Shown here one piece after another: positions 1-6,709 of a stretch of DNA of 12,886 nt. The position numbers and the translations under genes were made by a program. The stretch is from an uncultured Lachnospiraceae bacterium. Lineage in GTDB: Bacteria > Bacillota > Clostridia > Lachnospirales > Lachnospiraceae. Where the stretch lies: the NCBI GenBank assembly GCA_934370915.1, contig CAKRNI010000058.1, positions 1 through 12,886 of the forward strand, in the 5' to 3' direction. The notes beneath the pieces were generated by a model. It did not search any database. It saw nothing but the letters and a program-made list of their open reading frames with translations, and was not told the origin of the DNA. How positions within the stretch are numbered: position 1 is the stretch's first letter; the number at the start of each line of letters is the position of its first letter.

Positions 1-9
1 TTCTGCCAT
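1..9 (-). CDS. 5' end of an unidentified gene running off the left edge
   Basis: Only an ATG at 9-7 and two further codons (Met-Ala-Glu) are inside the window. The start is supported by a purine-rich ribosome binding site, AGAGAGGAAGG, just upstream on the minus strand (about 14-24). No product can be named. It lies downstream of the TRAP permease terminator on the same strand, so it is probably a separate transcription unit. Confidence 0.5.
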
Positions 10-191
10 CGTTTTCCTTCCTCTCTCTTTAAACAGGTACAGTGGTAAACTTTAGGGCAAGTGTAGCATAAATTTTGGGGGGTTGCAAGATAAAAGTGTC
101 ATGGCTGGTGTAGTGTGTCATTACATCATCAAATGGTTAGACAGTAAAACGGAAAAATAACCTGTAGATGCCCAACTACATAAAATAGGAA
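10..191 (-). other. Short intergenic region upstream of the left-edge gene
   Basis: This AT-leaning stretch holds no convincing ORF. It should carry the promoter of the left-edge gene. A TATGCT hexamer lies at about 66-71 on the minus strand, but no good -35 sits 16-18 bases upstream of it. Two direct copies of GTGTCAT on the plus strand (97-103 and 116-122, ATGACAC on the minus strand, 19-base period) could be regulator half-sites. This is suggestive only. Confidence 0.3.
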
Positions 192-226
192 GAACCCCCT
201 CAGAGCTAGCACCTCTGAGGGGGTTC
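192..226 (-). terminator. Rho-independent terminator of the TRAP operon
   Basis: A perfect 14-bp stem (192-205 pairs with 213-226) encloses a 7-nt loop. It lies 25 bases past the permease stop codon. On the minus strand it is followed by a broken U-rich stretch (TTCCTATTTTAT) rather than a clean U-run. The long GC-rich stem and its placement make it the likely end of the TAXI-DUF1850-permease mRNA. Confidence 0.85.
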
Positions 227-251
227 GTTTAGTTCACAACTTCGACCATTT

Positions 252-2222
252 CTACGCCGCCGCTTTTTTCTTCTGCATCATCTGCAGTGCCGCGGAGATA
301 CCGACAAGGACGATACCGACAAGGTCTGTCACGGTTCCCGGAATGATCAGGCAGAGACCTCCGACGATGGATAAAAGTCTCTCGATCACATTCAGGTTCG
401 CGAACATGTAGCCTTCAAGGCCGGCTGCAACGCCGAACAGACCGATCAGGGATGTTACGATAATCGTTACAACACCGAGAACACCTGTATCGATAAATAA
501 CATCGCCGGGTTAAACGCGAAGATATACGGTACGATGAACGCTGCGATCGCAAGACGGGATGCGTTTAACGCGGTCTTCATCGGGTTGGATTTCGCGATC
601 GCGGATCCTGCGTAAGCCGCAAGAGCAACCGGCGGTGTGATATCTGCTACGATACCGAAGTAGAATACGAACATGTTGGCAGCGATCTTGTTGATTCCCA
701 TACCGTTTACAAGGATCGGTGCACATGTGGTAGCCATAATGATGTAGTTTGCAGTTGTCGGAACGCCCATACCAAGAACGATACAGGTTAACATAGTAAG
801 GAACAGGGCTACGATCACGCGGTCACCGGCAACGCCGACGATTGCGGAGATCAGAAGCTGTCCAAGACCGGTCATTGTTACGACACCGGCGATGATTCCG
901 GCAACGCCGCAGGCAACAGCTACGGAAAGTGTATTCTTACCGCCTGCCTCCAACGCGTTGATGAATCTTGTCGGGTTCATTCTTGTTTCTTTATTCGGCA
1001 TGCTGACAAGGATTGCAAGGGCGGTAGCGATGATCGCTGCACGGGACATCGTGTAGCCCATCATAACCATTGCAACAAGGGCAACTAACGGAATAAGAAG
1101 ATAACCCTGGCGGACAAATAACGGTCCGAATTTCGGAAGCTCATCCTTCGGGATACCCTTTAAGCCAAGTCTCTTTGCCTCAAGATGTACGGTAATGAAG
1201 ATACCTGTGAAGTAGAGGAGTGCCGGGAAAATCGCTCTCATCGCGATCTCGCCGTACTGAACGCCTACCATCTCAGCCATTAAGAATGCGGCTGCGCCCA
1301 TGATCGGCGGCATGATCTGTCCACCGGTGGAGGAAGCTGCCTCAACGGCACCTGCGAATTCGCCCTGATAACCGGTCTTCTTCATTAACGGGATCGTTAC
1401 GGAACCGGTCGTTACTGTATTACCAACGGAGCTTCCGGATACCATACCGCAGAGAGCAGAGGAGATAACCGCTACCTTTGCCGGTCCGCCTGTGGAAGCG
1501 CCTGCTAAGGAGTTTGCCAGCTGGATAAAGAATTCAGAAATACCGGTCGCCTCAAGGAAAGCGCCGAACAGGATAAACAGTGCGATATACGTGGAGCAGA
1601 CACCGATCGGAGTACCGATGACACCACTCGTCGTATAGAACAGGTTGTAAACGATGGACTTTAAGACTACTGCAAATGCTCTGCCCTGTCCAAGTCCGTT
1701 ATAAAACGCGTAACCCACAAAGAATGTCGCCACACAGAGGATCGGAATACCTACAACGCGGCGGCATGTTTCTGCTAAAATCAGGATACCGATCACGCCA
1801 ACGATAACCTCTGTCTGGCTGATTCGTGTCGCGTGTCCGATAATTGTTTTAAAGTTAAATACGAAATAGAAGTAAGCACCAGCTCCGAGTACCATAAGGA
1901 TAATATCGTAGATCGGAACGGAATTCTTTTTTGAGCTTCCCTTTTTCATCGGATATACCAGGAATGAAAGGATAATTACGAAACCGACAAACAGGGAACG
2001 TCTTACACGCTCATCCCAGTTTGCAAACAAGTTCATATAGAGCATTAAAACTGAAAACGCTGCCAGAAGGAAACGAATGACCTGCTTCGGGGTGCCTTCC
2101 CAGATTCGGGTATTCGATTCACGGTCGTACTTTTTCATGATGGCTTCGACGTCTTCGGCGGTACCGGTCTCTACATCAGCCACCGGAGATGTGTTGACTT
2201 TCATGTTGTCTTTCTCTGCCAT
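252..2222 (-). CDS. TRAP transporter fused permease (4TM/12TM), TAXI-type
   Basis: This is the membrane component of a TRAP-TAXI transporter, in which the small (DctQ-like) and large (DctM-like) subunits are fused. It imports an organic solute captured by the lipoprotein receptor, driven by an ion gradient. The 656-residue product is hydrophobic along most of its length after a polar N-terminus of about 35 residues. Around residues 258-285 it has the family signature GMVSGSSVGNTVTTGSV, followed by IPLMKKTGY. A glycine- and proline-rich segment, GMGVPTTANYIIMATT, recurs in the second half. I chose the ATG at 2222-2220 because AAGGAGGG lies about 6 bases upstream; the reading frame extends 19 codons further up, into an intercistronic hairpin. 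It is the last gene of the operon, after the receptor and DUF1850 genes. The substrate cannot be read from sequence. Confidence 0.93.
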   Translation of the reverse strand: MAEKDNMKVNTSPVADVETGTAEDVEAIMKKYDRESNTRIWEGTPKQVIRFLLAAFSVLMLYMNLFANWDERVRRSLFVGFVIILSFLVYPMKKGSSKKNSVPIYDIILMVLGAGAYFYFVFNFKTIIGHATRISQTEVIVGVIGILILAETCRRVVGIPILCVATFFVGYAFYNGLGQGRAFAVVLKSIVYNLFYTTSGVIGTPIGVCSTYIALFILFGAFLEATGISEFFIQLANSLAGASTGGPAKVAVISSALCGMVSGSSVGNTVTTGSVTIPLMKKTGYQGEFAGAVEAASSTGGQIMPPIMGAAAFLMAEMVGVQYGEIAMRAIFPALLYFTGIFITVHLEAKRLGLKGIPKDELPKFGPLFVRQGYLLIPLVALVAMVMMGYTMSRAAIIATALAILVSMPNKETRMNPTRFINALEAGGKNTLSVAVACGVAGIIAGVVTMTGLGQLLISAIVGVAGDRVIVALFLTMLTCIVLGMGVPTTANYIIMATTCAPILVNGMGINKIAANMFVFYFGIVADITPPVALAAYAGSAIAKSNPMKTALNASRLAIAAFIVPYIFAFNPAMLFIDTGVLGVVTIIVTSLIGLFGVAAGLEGYMFANLNVIERLLSIVGGLCLIIPGTVTDLVGIVLVGISAALQMMQKKKAAA

Positions 2223-2247
2223 ACCAATCCCTCCTTTATATTTCGTT

Positions 2248-2291
2248 TCCGGCGCTGCCCCTGTATACCCCCTATACAAACAGGCGCCGGA
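2248..2291 (-). promoter_or_regulatory. Intercistronic hairpin before the permease gene
   Basis: TCCGGCG (2248-2254) pairs with CGCCGGA (2285-2291). An inner arm, CCTGTATA (2260-2267), pairs with TATACA and CAGG (2273-2284) across small bulges. It lies between the DUF1850 stop and the permease ribosome binding site. No U-run follows on the minus strand, so termination is unlikely. mRNA processing or 3'-end stabilisation that sets unequal expression of receptor and permease is a reasonable inference. Confidence 0.55.
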
Positions 2292-2314
2292 TATGTCCGA
2301 AACTCTTTTAACGC

Positions 2315-2806
2315 TTAGAATCCTTTATGTTCACAGGAGAACTCTACTTTGCTGTTGCGTCCGCAGAGATCCCTCAAACTGATTTCTTTTCCGTGAAGTG
2401 TGAGTGTGTGGTCGGATACCGTACCCACGATATATGAGAGATACGGCATTTCCTTATTAAACCCGGAAACGACCATCTCTCCGTTTTCATCATACGTAAG
2501 CGTCTGCCCATCCTCGATCTCTGTCTGCACGCCCGCGCCGAAATTATTGTAGATTGTGCGGATCACGTAGATCTTGTGGTCGCGGATCTCGTAAACGTCC
2601 GTCAACGGATACTTATTTACCGAGTGGATGAACGTTACAGAAAACTCATCCCCCTCTTTTACCCGGAAGCGGGCATATTCTGCATTTGTGTCTCCGTTCC
2701 TCAGGACCAGATAGTCTCCGCTTCGTAAAGTATAGGCAAGAGTGGCAGCAATAATTGCCGTGATTATTGCTGCCACTGTAAAGAATCTTACTTTCCTGTT
2801 TTTCAA
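2315..2806 (-). CDS. DUF1850 protein of the TRAP-TAXI operon, TTG start
   Basis: This 163-residue protein matches DUF1850, a family regularly found between TAXI receptor and fused permease genes; its exact role is unknown. A basic N-terminus (KNRKVR) precedes one membrane segment at residues 8-26, and the rest should lie outside the membrane. The family features FIHSV (59-63) and NNFGAG (87-92) are visible. The start is TTG at 2806-2804, five bases after the receptor stop codon. The nearest Shine-Dalgarno-like GGAG is about 16 bases upstream, inside the end of the receptor gene. Translation probably depends on coupling to the receptor. No better ATG exists nearby, and the basic stretch before the membrane helix supports this start. 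Confidence 0.85.
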   Translation of the reverse strand: MKNRKVRFFTVAAIITAIIAATLAYTLRSGDYLVLRNGDTNAEYARFRVKEGDEFSVTFIHSVNKYPLTDVYEIRDHKIYVIRTIYNNFGAGVQTEIEDGQTLTYDENGEMVVSGFNKEMPYLSYIVGTVSDHTLTLHGKEISLRDLCGRNSKVEFSCEHKGF

Positions 2807-2811
2807 GGTAA

Positions 2812-3861
2812 TTACTTGATTGCTCCTACTTCCTTGAAGTACTTCTCAGCACCCGGATGGAACGGAACAGAAATACCGGAAACCGCATATTCGAGATCAA
2901 GCTCTTCGCCCTTTGCATGTGTGGAAGCGATCTCATCTTTGTTATCGAAAATAGCCTTTGTGAGGTTATAAACTGTTTCTTCGGAAAGCTTCGGGGATGC
3001 GATCAAAGTAGCTTTAATAGCAACTGTCTGAACATCATCATCAACGCCCTTGTAGGAGCCGCCCGGAATTGCGTATGTTGTGTAGAACGGATGTGCATCC
3101 GCAAGCTTCTTCGCGTGCTCGTCATCGATCTCAAGAAGGTTGATCGCGTTTGTTGTAGCGAGCTCTACGATCGCTGTTGTCGGTGCGCCTGCTGTACAGA
3201 AGAAAGCATCAATCTTGCCGTCTTTTAACGCATCTGCGGAATCACCGAATCCGAGGTTATTGACCTGGATATCATCGAAGGAGATGTCATAAGCCTCGAG
3301 GATCTGACGCGCGTTGAACTCAACACCGGAGCCTGCGTCACCAACGGATACTCTCTTGCCCTTTAAGTCAGCGACAGATTTGATATCGCCGGAGGATACG
3401 ATCTGGCAAACCTCAGCGTAGAGGGCTGCAACTGTTGTGAAATCTTTTGCTGCGCCTTCTTCTGCGAAGAGGTCAGTTCCATTGTAAGCATAGTCCATAA
3501 CGTCGTTCTGTACGATCGCGAGGTCTGCTTCACCGTCGTTTACAAGGTAGATATTTGCTTTGGAAGCACCGGTAGACTGAACGTTAATGTTCACTCCGAT
3601 GTCTTTGCTGTTTAATACATTTGCGATTACTCCACCGAATGCGTAATATGTACCGGTGGTTCCGCCAGTACCCATTGTTAACTTCTGGGCATCACCACTC
3701 GGGGCTGCTGCTGCGGCTGCTGTTGTTTCAGCTGCTGCTGCGGTAGTGTCGGCTGCTGCTGCGGCTGTGGTCTCTGCCGGTTTGCTGCCGCCGGAACAAG
3801 CGGTCAGTACCATTGCACAGGATAATGCGAGTGCCATTGCTGCGGAAAATCTCTTTCTCAT
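2812..3861 (-). CDS. TAXI family TRAP transporter solute receptor (lipoprotein)
   Basis: This extracytoplasmic receptor delivers solute to the TRAP permease. The 349-residue protein opens with a lipoprotein signal peptide: MRKR, a hydrophobic core, and lipobox LTAC with Cys22 as the expected lipidated residue. A low-complexity Ala/Thr/Glu linker follows (about residues 29-53), then the mature TAXI domain from about residue 60. That domain begins with the glycine-rich signature MGTGGTTGTYYAFGG and contains LAIVQNDVMDYAY, typical of TAXI proteins. The start ATG at 3861-3859 has AAGGAGGT about 8 bases upstream. It is the first gene of the operon and has its own promoter. TAXI receptors are often annotated as glutamate or immunogenic proteins, but the ligand here is unknown. 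Confidence 0.95.
   Translation of the reverse strand: MRKRFSAAMALALSCAMVLTACSGGSKPAETTAAAAADTTAAAAETTAAAAAAPSGDAQKLTMGTGGTTGTYYAFGGVIANVLNSKDIGVNINVQSTGASKANIYLVNDGEADLAIVQNDVMDYAYNGTDLFAEEGAAKDFTTVAALYAEVCQIVSSGDIKSVADLKGKRVSVGDAGSGVEFNARQILEAYDISFDDIQVNNLGFGDSADALKDGKIDAFFCTAGAPTTAIVELATTNAINLLEIDDEHAKKLADAHPFYTTYAIPGGSYKGVDDDVQTVAIKATLIASPKLSEETVYNLTKAIFDNKDEIASTHAKGEELDLEYAVSGISVPFHPGAEKYFKEVGAIK
3704..3778 (-). repeat. GCT/GCG-rich low-complexity tract encoding the Ala/Thr linker
   Basis: Imperfect triplet repeats (GCTGCTGCTGCGGCTG-like units) encode alternating poly-Ala runs and ETT/DTT blocks between the lipidated Cys and the folded receptor domain. Such a tract can change length by slippage in whole codons. 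The linker probably spans the cell wall; this is inference. Confidence 0.7.
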
Positions 3862-3924
3862 ATCTTTCTACCTCCTTTTTCTGTTCCTTTGCACAACGTT
3901 TCAGCAAAGGAAGCTTACGAACAT

Positions 3925-3953
3925 ATTATACATCTCCGTTGTCACTTTTGCAA
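3925..3953 (-). promoter_or_regulatory. Sigma-A-type promoter of the TRAP-TAXI operon
   Basis: TTGCAA (3953-3948) and TATAAT (3930-3925) are separated by 17 bases on the minus strand. The predicted start near 3918 gives a leader of about 57 nt before the receptor ATG. The spacing is ideal and the -10 is consensus. Confidence 0.75.
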
Positions 3954-4088
3954 CAAATATTAGTAATTTTTGTAAACGTCTGAAATCTTTCGCTTATTCT
4001 TTGTTTTCTCATAATTGCAGTTATTTACTTCTGTAATTTAAAGTTTTGGCGCGCAATTACTTGAAATTCAAAAATTGTATCAGCGATT

Positions 4089-5177
4089 TTATGCCCCTTT
4101 TATCAGTATATGCGTCATCTTTTCGCTGAATTCCCGGATCCTGTCCTCAATTCCCGGAAGTTTCATGGCGGCACCGGCGTTGTTGGCCGTCTCCATCATG
4201 CAGAAATTGCCCGGGAGGTAAAAGGTCTTGTTCATGTTCAGAGCCGTGACGAGCTGTCCGGCGAGGAGGTCGCTGCCGGAATAGCCTGACACGATGATCG
4301 CAAACAGGGCTTTATCGTAAAATCTCGTGGTCCGGAACAGGGCCGTCAGCCGGTTGATGAACGCTGTCATGTTGGCGGACAGGGCATCGTTGTAGTTTGG
4401 GCAGAGGAGCAGGATCGCGTCGGCCCATTTGACAGCCGGATAGATGTTCTCCACCATGGCCCCGCCGTAGAAGCATTTTCCCTGCTCGCCAAAGTGCAGG
4501 CACATCTGGTACGGACAGCCGGAACAGTCCACAAGAGTACCGTTTCTAAGGTTGATCTCCTGAATTTTGATCCGGTCATCCAGATGCTCTTTTACGTTCT
4601 GCCAGATCGCCAGCGTGTTGGAGGTACGGTGGTTTGAGGCGTGAAGGACGAGAAGATGGGCCTCATCTTTCGGCTGCCAGATCTCCTCGAGGATCTGGTG
4701 CGTCAGGATCCCAGCGCTCTTTTTGTAGGCGCCGAACCGGTCCGTGTTCATGTTGGCGGCCTGGATCAGGTAGTTGTCGAGGGAGGCGGTTCCTTCCACC
4801 AGCGGTCGGCCCACGAAGGCGCAGCCGGCACGGTTTGCCGCCACCGCCAGCTCTCTCGCCGTGGCTTTCGTGTAAAATTCGCTCTCAGCATCGATGATCA
4901 TCCCAGCAGTCGCCCCCGCGAGGACCTGATCACCGCCCCGCAGCCAGGCGAGAAGCTCGTAGTAGCCGCGGTTGATGCCGTTTTTGCCTAACGGAACTAC
5001 GAACAGGAGACGGCGGCCACGGTACCGGTATGGATCCTGTTCCAGGAAATCCATGTCTTCCACGATCTCAGTATTGATTCCGTCGAGCGCCTCCTTCAAA
5101 ACCTCGTCCATACGCGACCGTTCTTTCTCCGGACCGCGTTTTTGCGGGTATAGTACGAATAATCTGTCACTCTCCAT
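4089..5177 (-). CDS. Flavodoxin-fold NADPH-dependent FMN reductase-like protein, two-domain
   Basis: This is a 362-residue flavoprotein-like oxidoreductase. The C-terminal half (about 172-362) resembles the NADPH-dependent FMN reductase/flavodoxin family. It has a beta strand leading into a phosphate-binding loop, LHASNHRTSNT (178-188), and a strand with LLLCPNYNDALSANM (256-270). A cysteine cluster (Cys218, Cys221, Cys226, Cys235; spacing 2, 4, 8) lies where iron-sulfur flavoproteins and related reductases carry cysteines. The spacing is not the classical iron-sulfur flavoprotein pattern, so an Fe-S cluster is uncertain. The N-terminal half looks like a second, degenerate copy of the fold without the FMN loop. 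The start ATG has AGGGAG 11 bases upstream. It follows the LDH-like gene, but a terminator hairpin lies just before its ribosome binding site. Redox partner and substrate are unknown. Confidence 0.8.
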   Translation of the reverse strand: MESDRLFVLYPQKRGPEKERSRMDEVLKEALDGINTEIVEDMDFLEQDPYRYRGRRLLFVVPLGKNGINRGYYELLAWLRGGDQVLAGATAGMIIDAESEFYTKATARELAVAANRAGCAFVGRPLVEGTASLDNYLIQAANMNTDRFGAYKKSAGILTHQILEEIWQPKDEAHLLVLHASNHRTSNTLAIWQNVKEHLDDRIKIQEINLRNGTLVDCSGCPYQMCLHFGEQGKCFYGGAMVENIYPAVKWADAILLLCPNYNDALSANMTAFINRLTALFRTTRFYDKALFAIIVSGYSGSDLLAGQLVTALNMNKTFYLPGNFCMMETANNAGAAMKLPGIEDRIREFSEKMTHILIKGA

Positions 5178-5197
5178 GATGTATCACTCTCCCTGAT

Positions 5198-5242
5198 AAA
5201 AATCCCGGCAGATATCCCCGACACACGGGAAACCTGCCGGGA
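5198..5242 (-). terminator. Strong rho-independent terminator or attenuator after the LDH-like gene
   Basis: TCCCGGCAG (5203-5211) pairs perfectly with CTGCCGGGA (5234-5242). A second inner stem, CCCG/CGGG (5217-5220 with 5226-5229), lies beyond an internal loop. On the minus strand the stem is followed directly by TTTTT (5202-5198), the classic layout. It lies 52 bases past the LDH-like stop and only 20 bases before the next ATG. It therefore either ends the upstream mRNA or attenuates the flavoprotein gene. Confidence 0.85.
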
Positions 5243-5256
5243 CAAGTCAAATCAGC

Positions 5257-5285
5257 ATTTTATTATCTTTTTGCCTTCGCAGCAA
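5257..5285 (-). promoter_or_regulatory. Possible promoter for the flavoprotein gene
   Basis: TTGCTG (5285-5280) and TAAAAT (5262-5257) are 17 bases apart on the minus strand. The predicted start, near 5250, comes before the terminator hairpin, so transcripts would meet it immediately. The hexamers are imperfect and it could be a chance match. Confidence 0.35.
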
Positions 5286-5310
5286 ACACAGCATTTACAC
5301 GATCTTCGCA
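5286..5310 (+). repeat. Direct repeat copy A at the 3' end of the LDH-like gene
   Basis: ACACAGC, a 4-base insertion (ATTT), then ACACGATCTTCGCA match copy B at 6636-6656 at all 21 shared bases. This copy spans the stop codon of the LDH-like gene. Both copies are in the same orientation and flank that gene. Confidence 0.55.
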
Positions 5311-6557
5311 AGATTCTCCGCTGCAAACACGATCCGCTCATACAGAGCATCCGGCAGCGCCAGCGCCTCCGTCTCAAGCCCGTATTCCGTGTAGCGGTTC
5401 TTCACGCCCATGTAAACGCCGCCGAGGAACACAGATCCGCAATGCCACTGTTTTCTGAGCGTCATCAGGATCGAGATCGCGCCGGAAGAAAACGCCGGGG
5501 CCACGAACGGTTTGTAGCCGATGGCGCGCATGTGGAGGTTCGCGGTGACCGTGAGGTTTGTCAGTTCCTTTGAGAGCTCATCGTTGTAGTGTTCGATGGA
5601 ATCCGCGATGACGAGGTCCTGTCCGTGCGGTCCGAAGGAACGGCCTTCCGTCAGGAACTGCTTAAATCTCGGATCACGTTTTGCATAGTATGCGGCTCTT
5701 GCATTCATAACGCCGAGGCCGAATCCCTGTACCTGTTCCGGGAGAAGTCCCATCCAGTCATACTCCCCTGCCTCATTTTTGTTGCTCTCTAAGAATGCCG
5801 TCTTCGCAAGCGGGTCCACCGGATCGGAAACGGCGCAGAATAAACCTTTAAAGTTCCTCTCTCTCGCCATTTTCGCGTAATGTCCGATGATCTTCGAGTT
5901 ATTCTCGAACTGGTACATGCGGACGTCCTTGACACCGGAGCCGACCGGCGGGATCCCCTTGGAAGCCACGAAAACGAACACATCGCAGTCAAAGAGGTGA
6001 TCCTGATCCACCACATCGACCTCCGGCATCGCGTCGTAATCCCACGGATAGGCGATCTGGTTCTCCTCAAACTCCCAACGGGCGGTCACTTTGTCGGAGA
6101 TATCACAGATTCCGATGGAAGAGATCACATCTCCGCCGAGAAGGTGCAGACCCGTTAAGAGCATGCTGCCAACATCGCCAATTGCCAGAACATGAACACG
6201 CTTTTTGCCCTCTTTCGTCCTGTATTCCAGGATCTCTTTAAATTTCGGATGGGACGCATTCACCGCCCGAAGCGTTCCGGCATCGAGCTGCGCGAGGAGC
6301 TCCGCCGGGAGTTCCCTGATCTGTCCGTCGTATGCGGACGCATTTAATCTGTTTGTGTTTAACCAGCTGACATCCTCACACTCTGCGAAGAGCTCTGCCG
6401 GATGGTTTACGAGAAATGATGCGCGGCGGCTGCCCGGTTCTCCGGTAAAGAGCCAGGTGAGCATTGTCCCTGCTGCCGGTTTCTCCGTTTTTTCATATGG
6501 CAGATCGCCGTGCGCGGACGCGCAAAACACGTCTCCGATTTTATAATAAGTTATCAT
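5295..6557 (-). CDS. Lactate/malate dehydrogenase-like NAD-dependent oxidoreductase
   Basis: This 420-residue protein contains an LDH/MDH-like core behind an extra N-terminal region of about 115 residues; typical family members are near 310-330. The Rossmann start is VHVLAIGDVGSM (121-132), and Asp152 in GICDIS probably binds the adenosine ribose. SDPVDP (244-249) matches the NPVD stretch. GPHGQ carries His311, equivalent to the catalytic His of LDH. Arg287 lies 24 residues before it, as Arg171 does before His195 in LDH. The position expected for the Asp partner appears to be Met284. I chose the ATG at 6557-6555 because AGGGGG lies 9 bases upstream. An in-frame GTG at 6665 would add 36 residues that do not resemble the fold. 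It lies 152 bases after the giant gene on the same strand. The substrate is unknown. Confidence 0.8.
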   Translation of the reverse strand: MITYYKIGDVFCASAHGDLPYEKTEKPAAGTMLTWLFTGEPGSRRASFLVNHPAELFAECEDVSWLNTNRLNASAYDGQIRELPAELLAQLDAGTLRAVNASHPKFKEILEYRTKEGKKRVHVLAIGDVGSMLLTGLHLLGGDVISSIGICDISDKVTARWEFEENQIAYPWDYDAMPEVDVVDQDHLFDCDVFVFVASKGIPPVGSGVKDVRMYQFENNSKIIGHYAKMARERNFKGLFCAVSDPVDPLAKTAFLESNKNEAGEYDWMGLLPEQVQGFGLGVMNARAAYYAKRDPRFKQFLTEGRSFGPHGQDLVIADSIEHYNDELSKELTNLTVTANLHMRAIGYKPFVAPAFSSGAISILMTLRKQWHCGSVFLGGVYMGVKNRYTEYGLETEALALPDALYERIVFAAENLAKIV

Positions 6558-6635
6558 AATTTCATTCCCCCTGATTTCCATATTTTGCTGCCATGCTCCA
6601 AAGCCATTCAGATCTTCTGACCTTACGGCTTTGAT

Positions 6636-6656
6636 ACACAGCACACGATCTTCGCA
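6636..6656 (+). repeat. Direct repeat copy B upstream of the LDH-like gene
   Basis: This 21-base sequence is identical to copy A except for the 4 bases inserted in copy A. It lies in the gap between the giant gene and the LDH-like start codon. It may be a scar of a recombination event or a coincidence. Confidence 0.5.
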
Positions 6657-6666
6657 GATCTTCACT

Positions 6667-6708
6667 TTAAGCCTTCAGCCTCTCGAAATTCCAGACGACG
6701 TTCAGCAT
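6667..6708 (-). CDS. Possible 13-codon mini-ORF in the giant gene/LDH-like gap
   Basis: Two bases after the giant gene stop (TAA, then A) comes ATG, opening a 13-residue reading frame, MLNVVWNFERLKA, ending in TAA. It has a well-placed ribosome binding site: AGGGG with 5 bases to the ATG, made from the last codons of the giant gene. A GTG follows its stop codon and could start an extended form of the LDH-like protein. It may be a leader peptide or a translational relay, or there may be no product at all. Peptides this short arise easily by chance. Confidence 0.25.
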   Translation of the reverse strand: MLNVVWNFERLKA

Positions 6709-6709
6709 T

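Noticed and set aside
2223..2279. N-terminal extension of the permease by 19 residues
   Set aside because: The extension runs through the intercistronic hairpin, while a strong AAGGAGGG lies just upstream of the internal ATG at 2222.
3656..4036. Plus-strand ORF of 126 residues opposite the TAXI receptor start
   Set aside because: It is the antisense shadow of the Ala/Thr linker repeat. The poly-Ala/Val product is low complexity, and the frame runs through the receptor promoter. It has no ribosome binding site.
4021..4088. Terminator for the flavoprotein gene
   Set aside because: The AT-rich dyad around TTGAAATTCAA is imperfect and weak, without a GC stem or U-run. I could not support a terminator call.
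5252..5263. 12-base match TCAGCATTTTAT also found at 6702-6713
   Set aside because: The match is short and AT-rich, and its order relative to the longer repeat pair is reversed, so a tandem duplication is not supported.
6558..6665. N-terminal extension of the LDH-like protein from GTG at 6665
   Set aside because: The added 36 residues do not resemble the fold, and the ATG at 6557 has the better AGGGGG site. It is kept only as an alternative in a finding.
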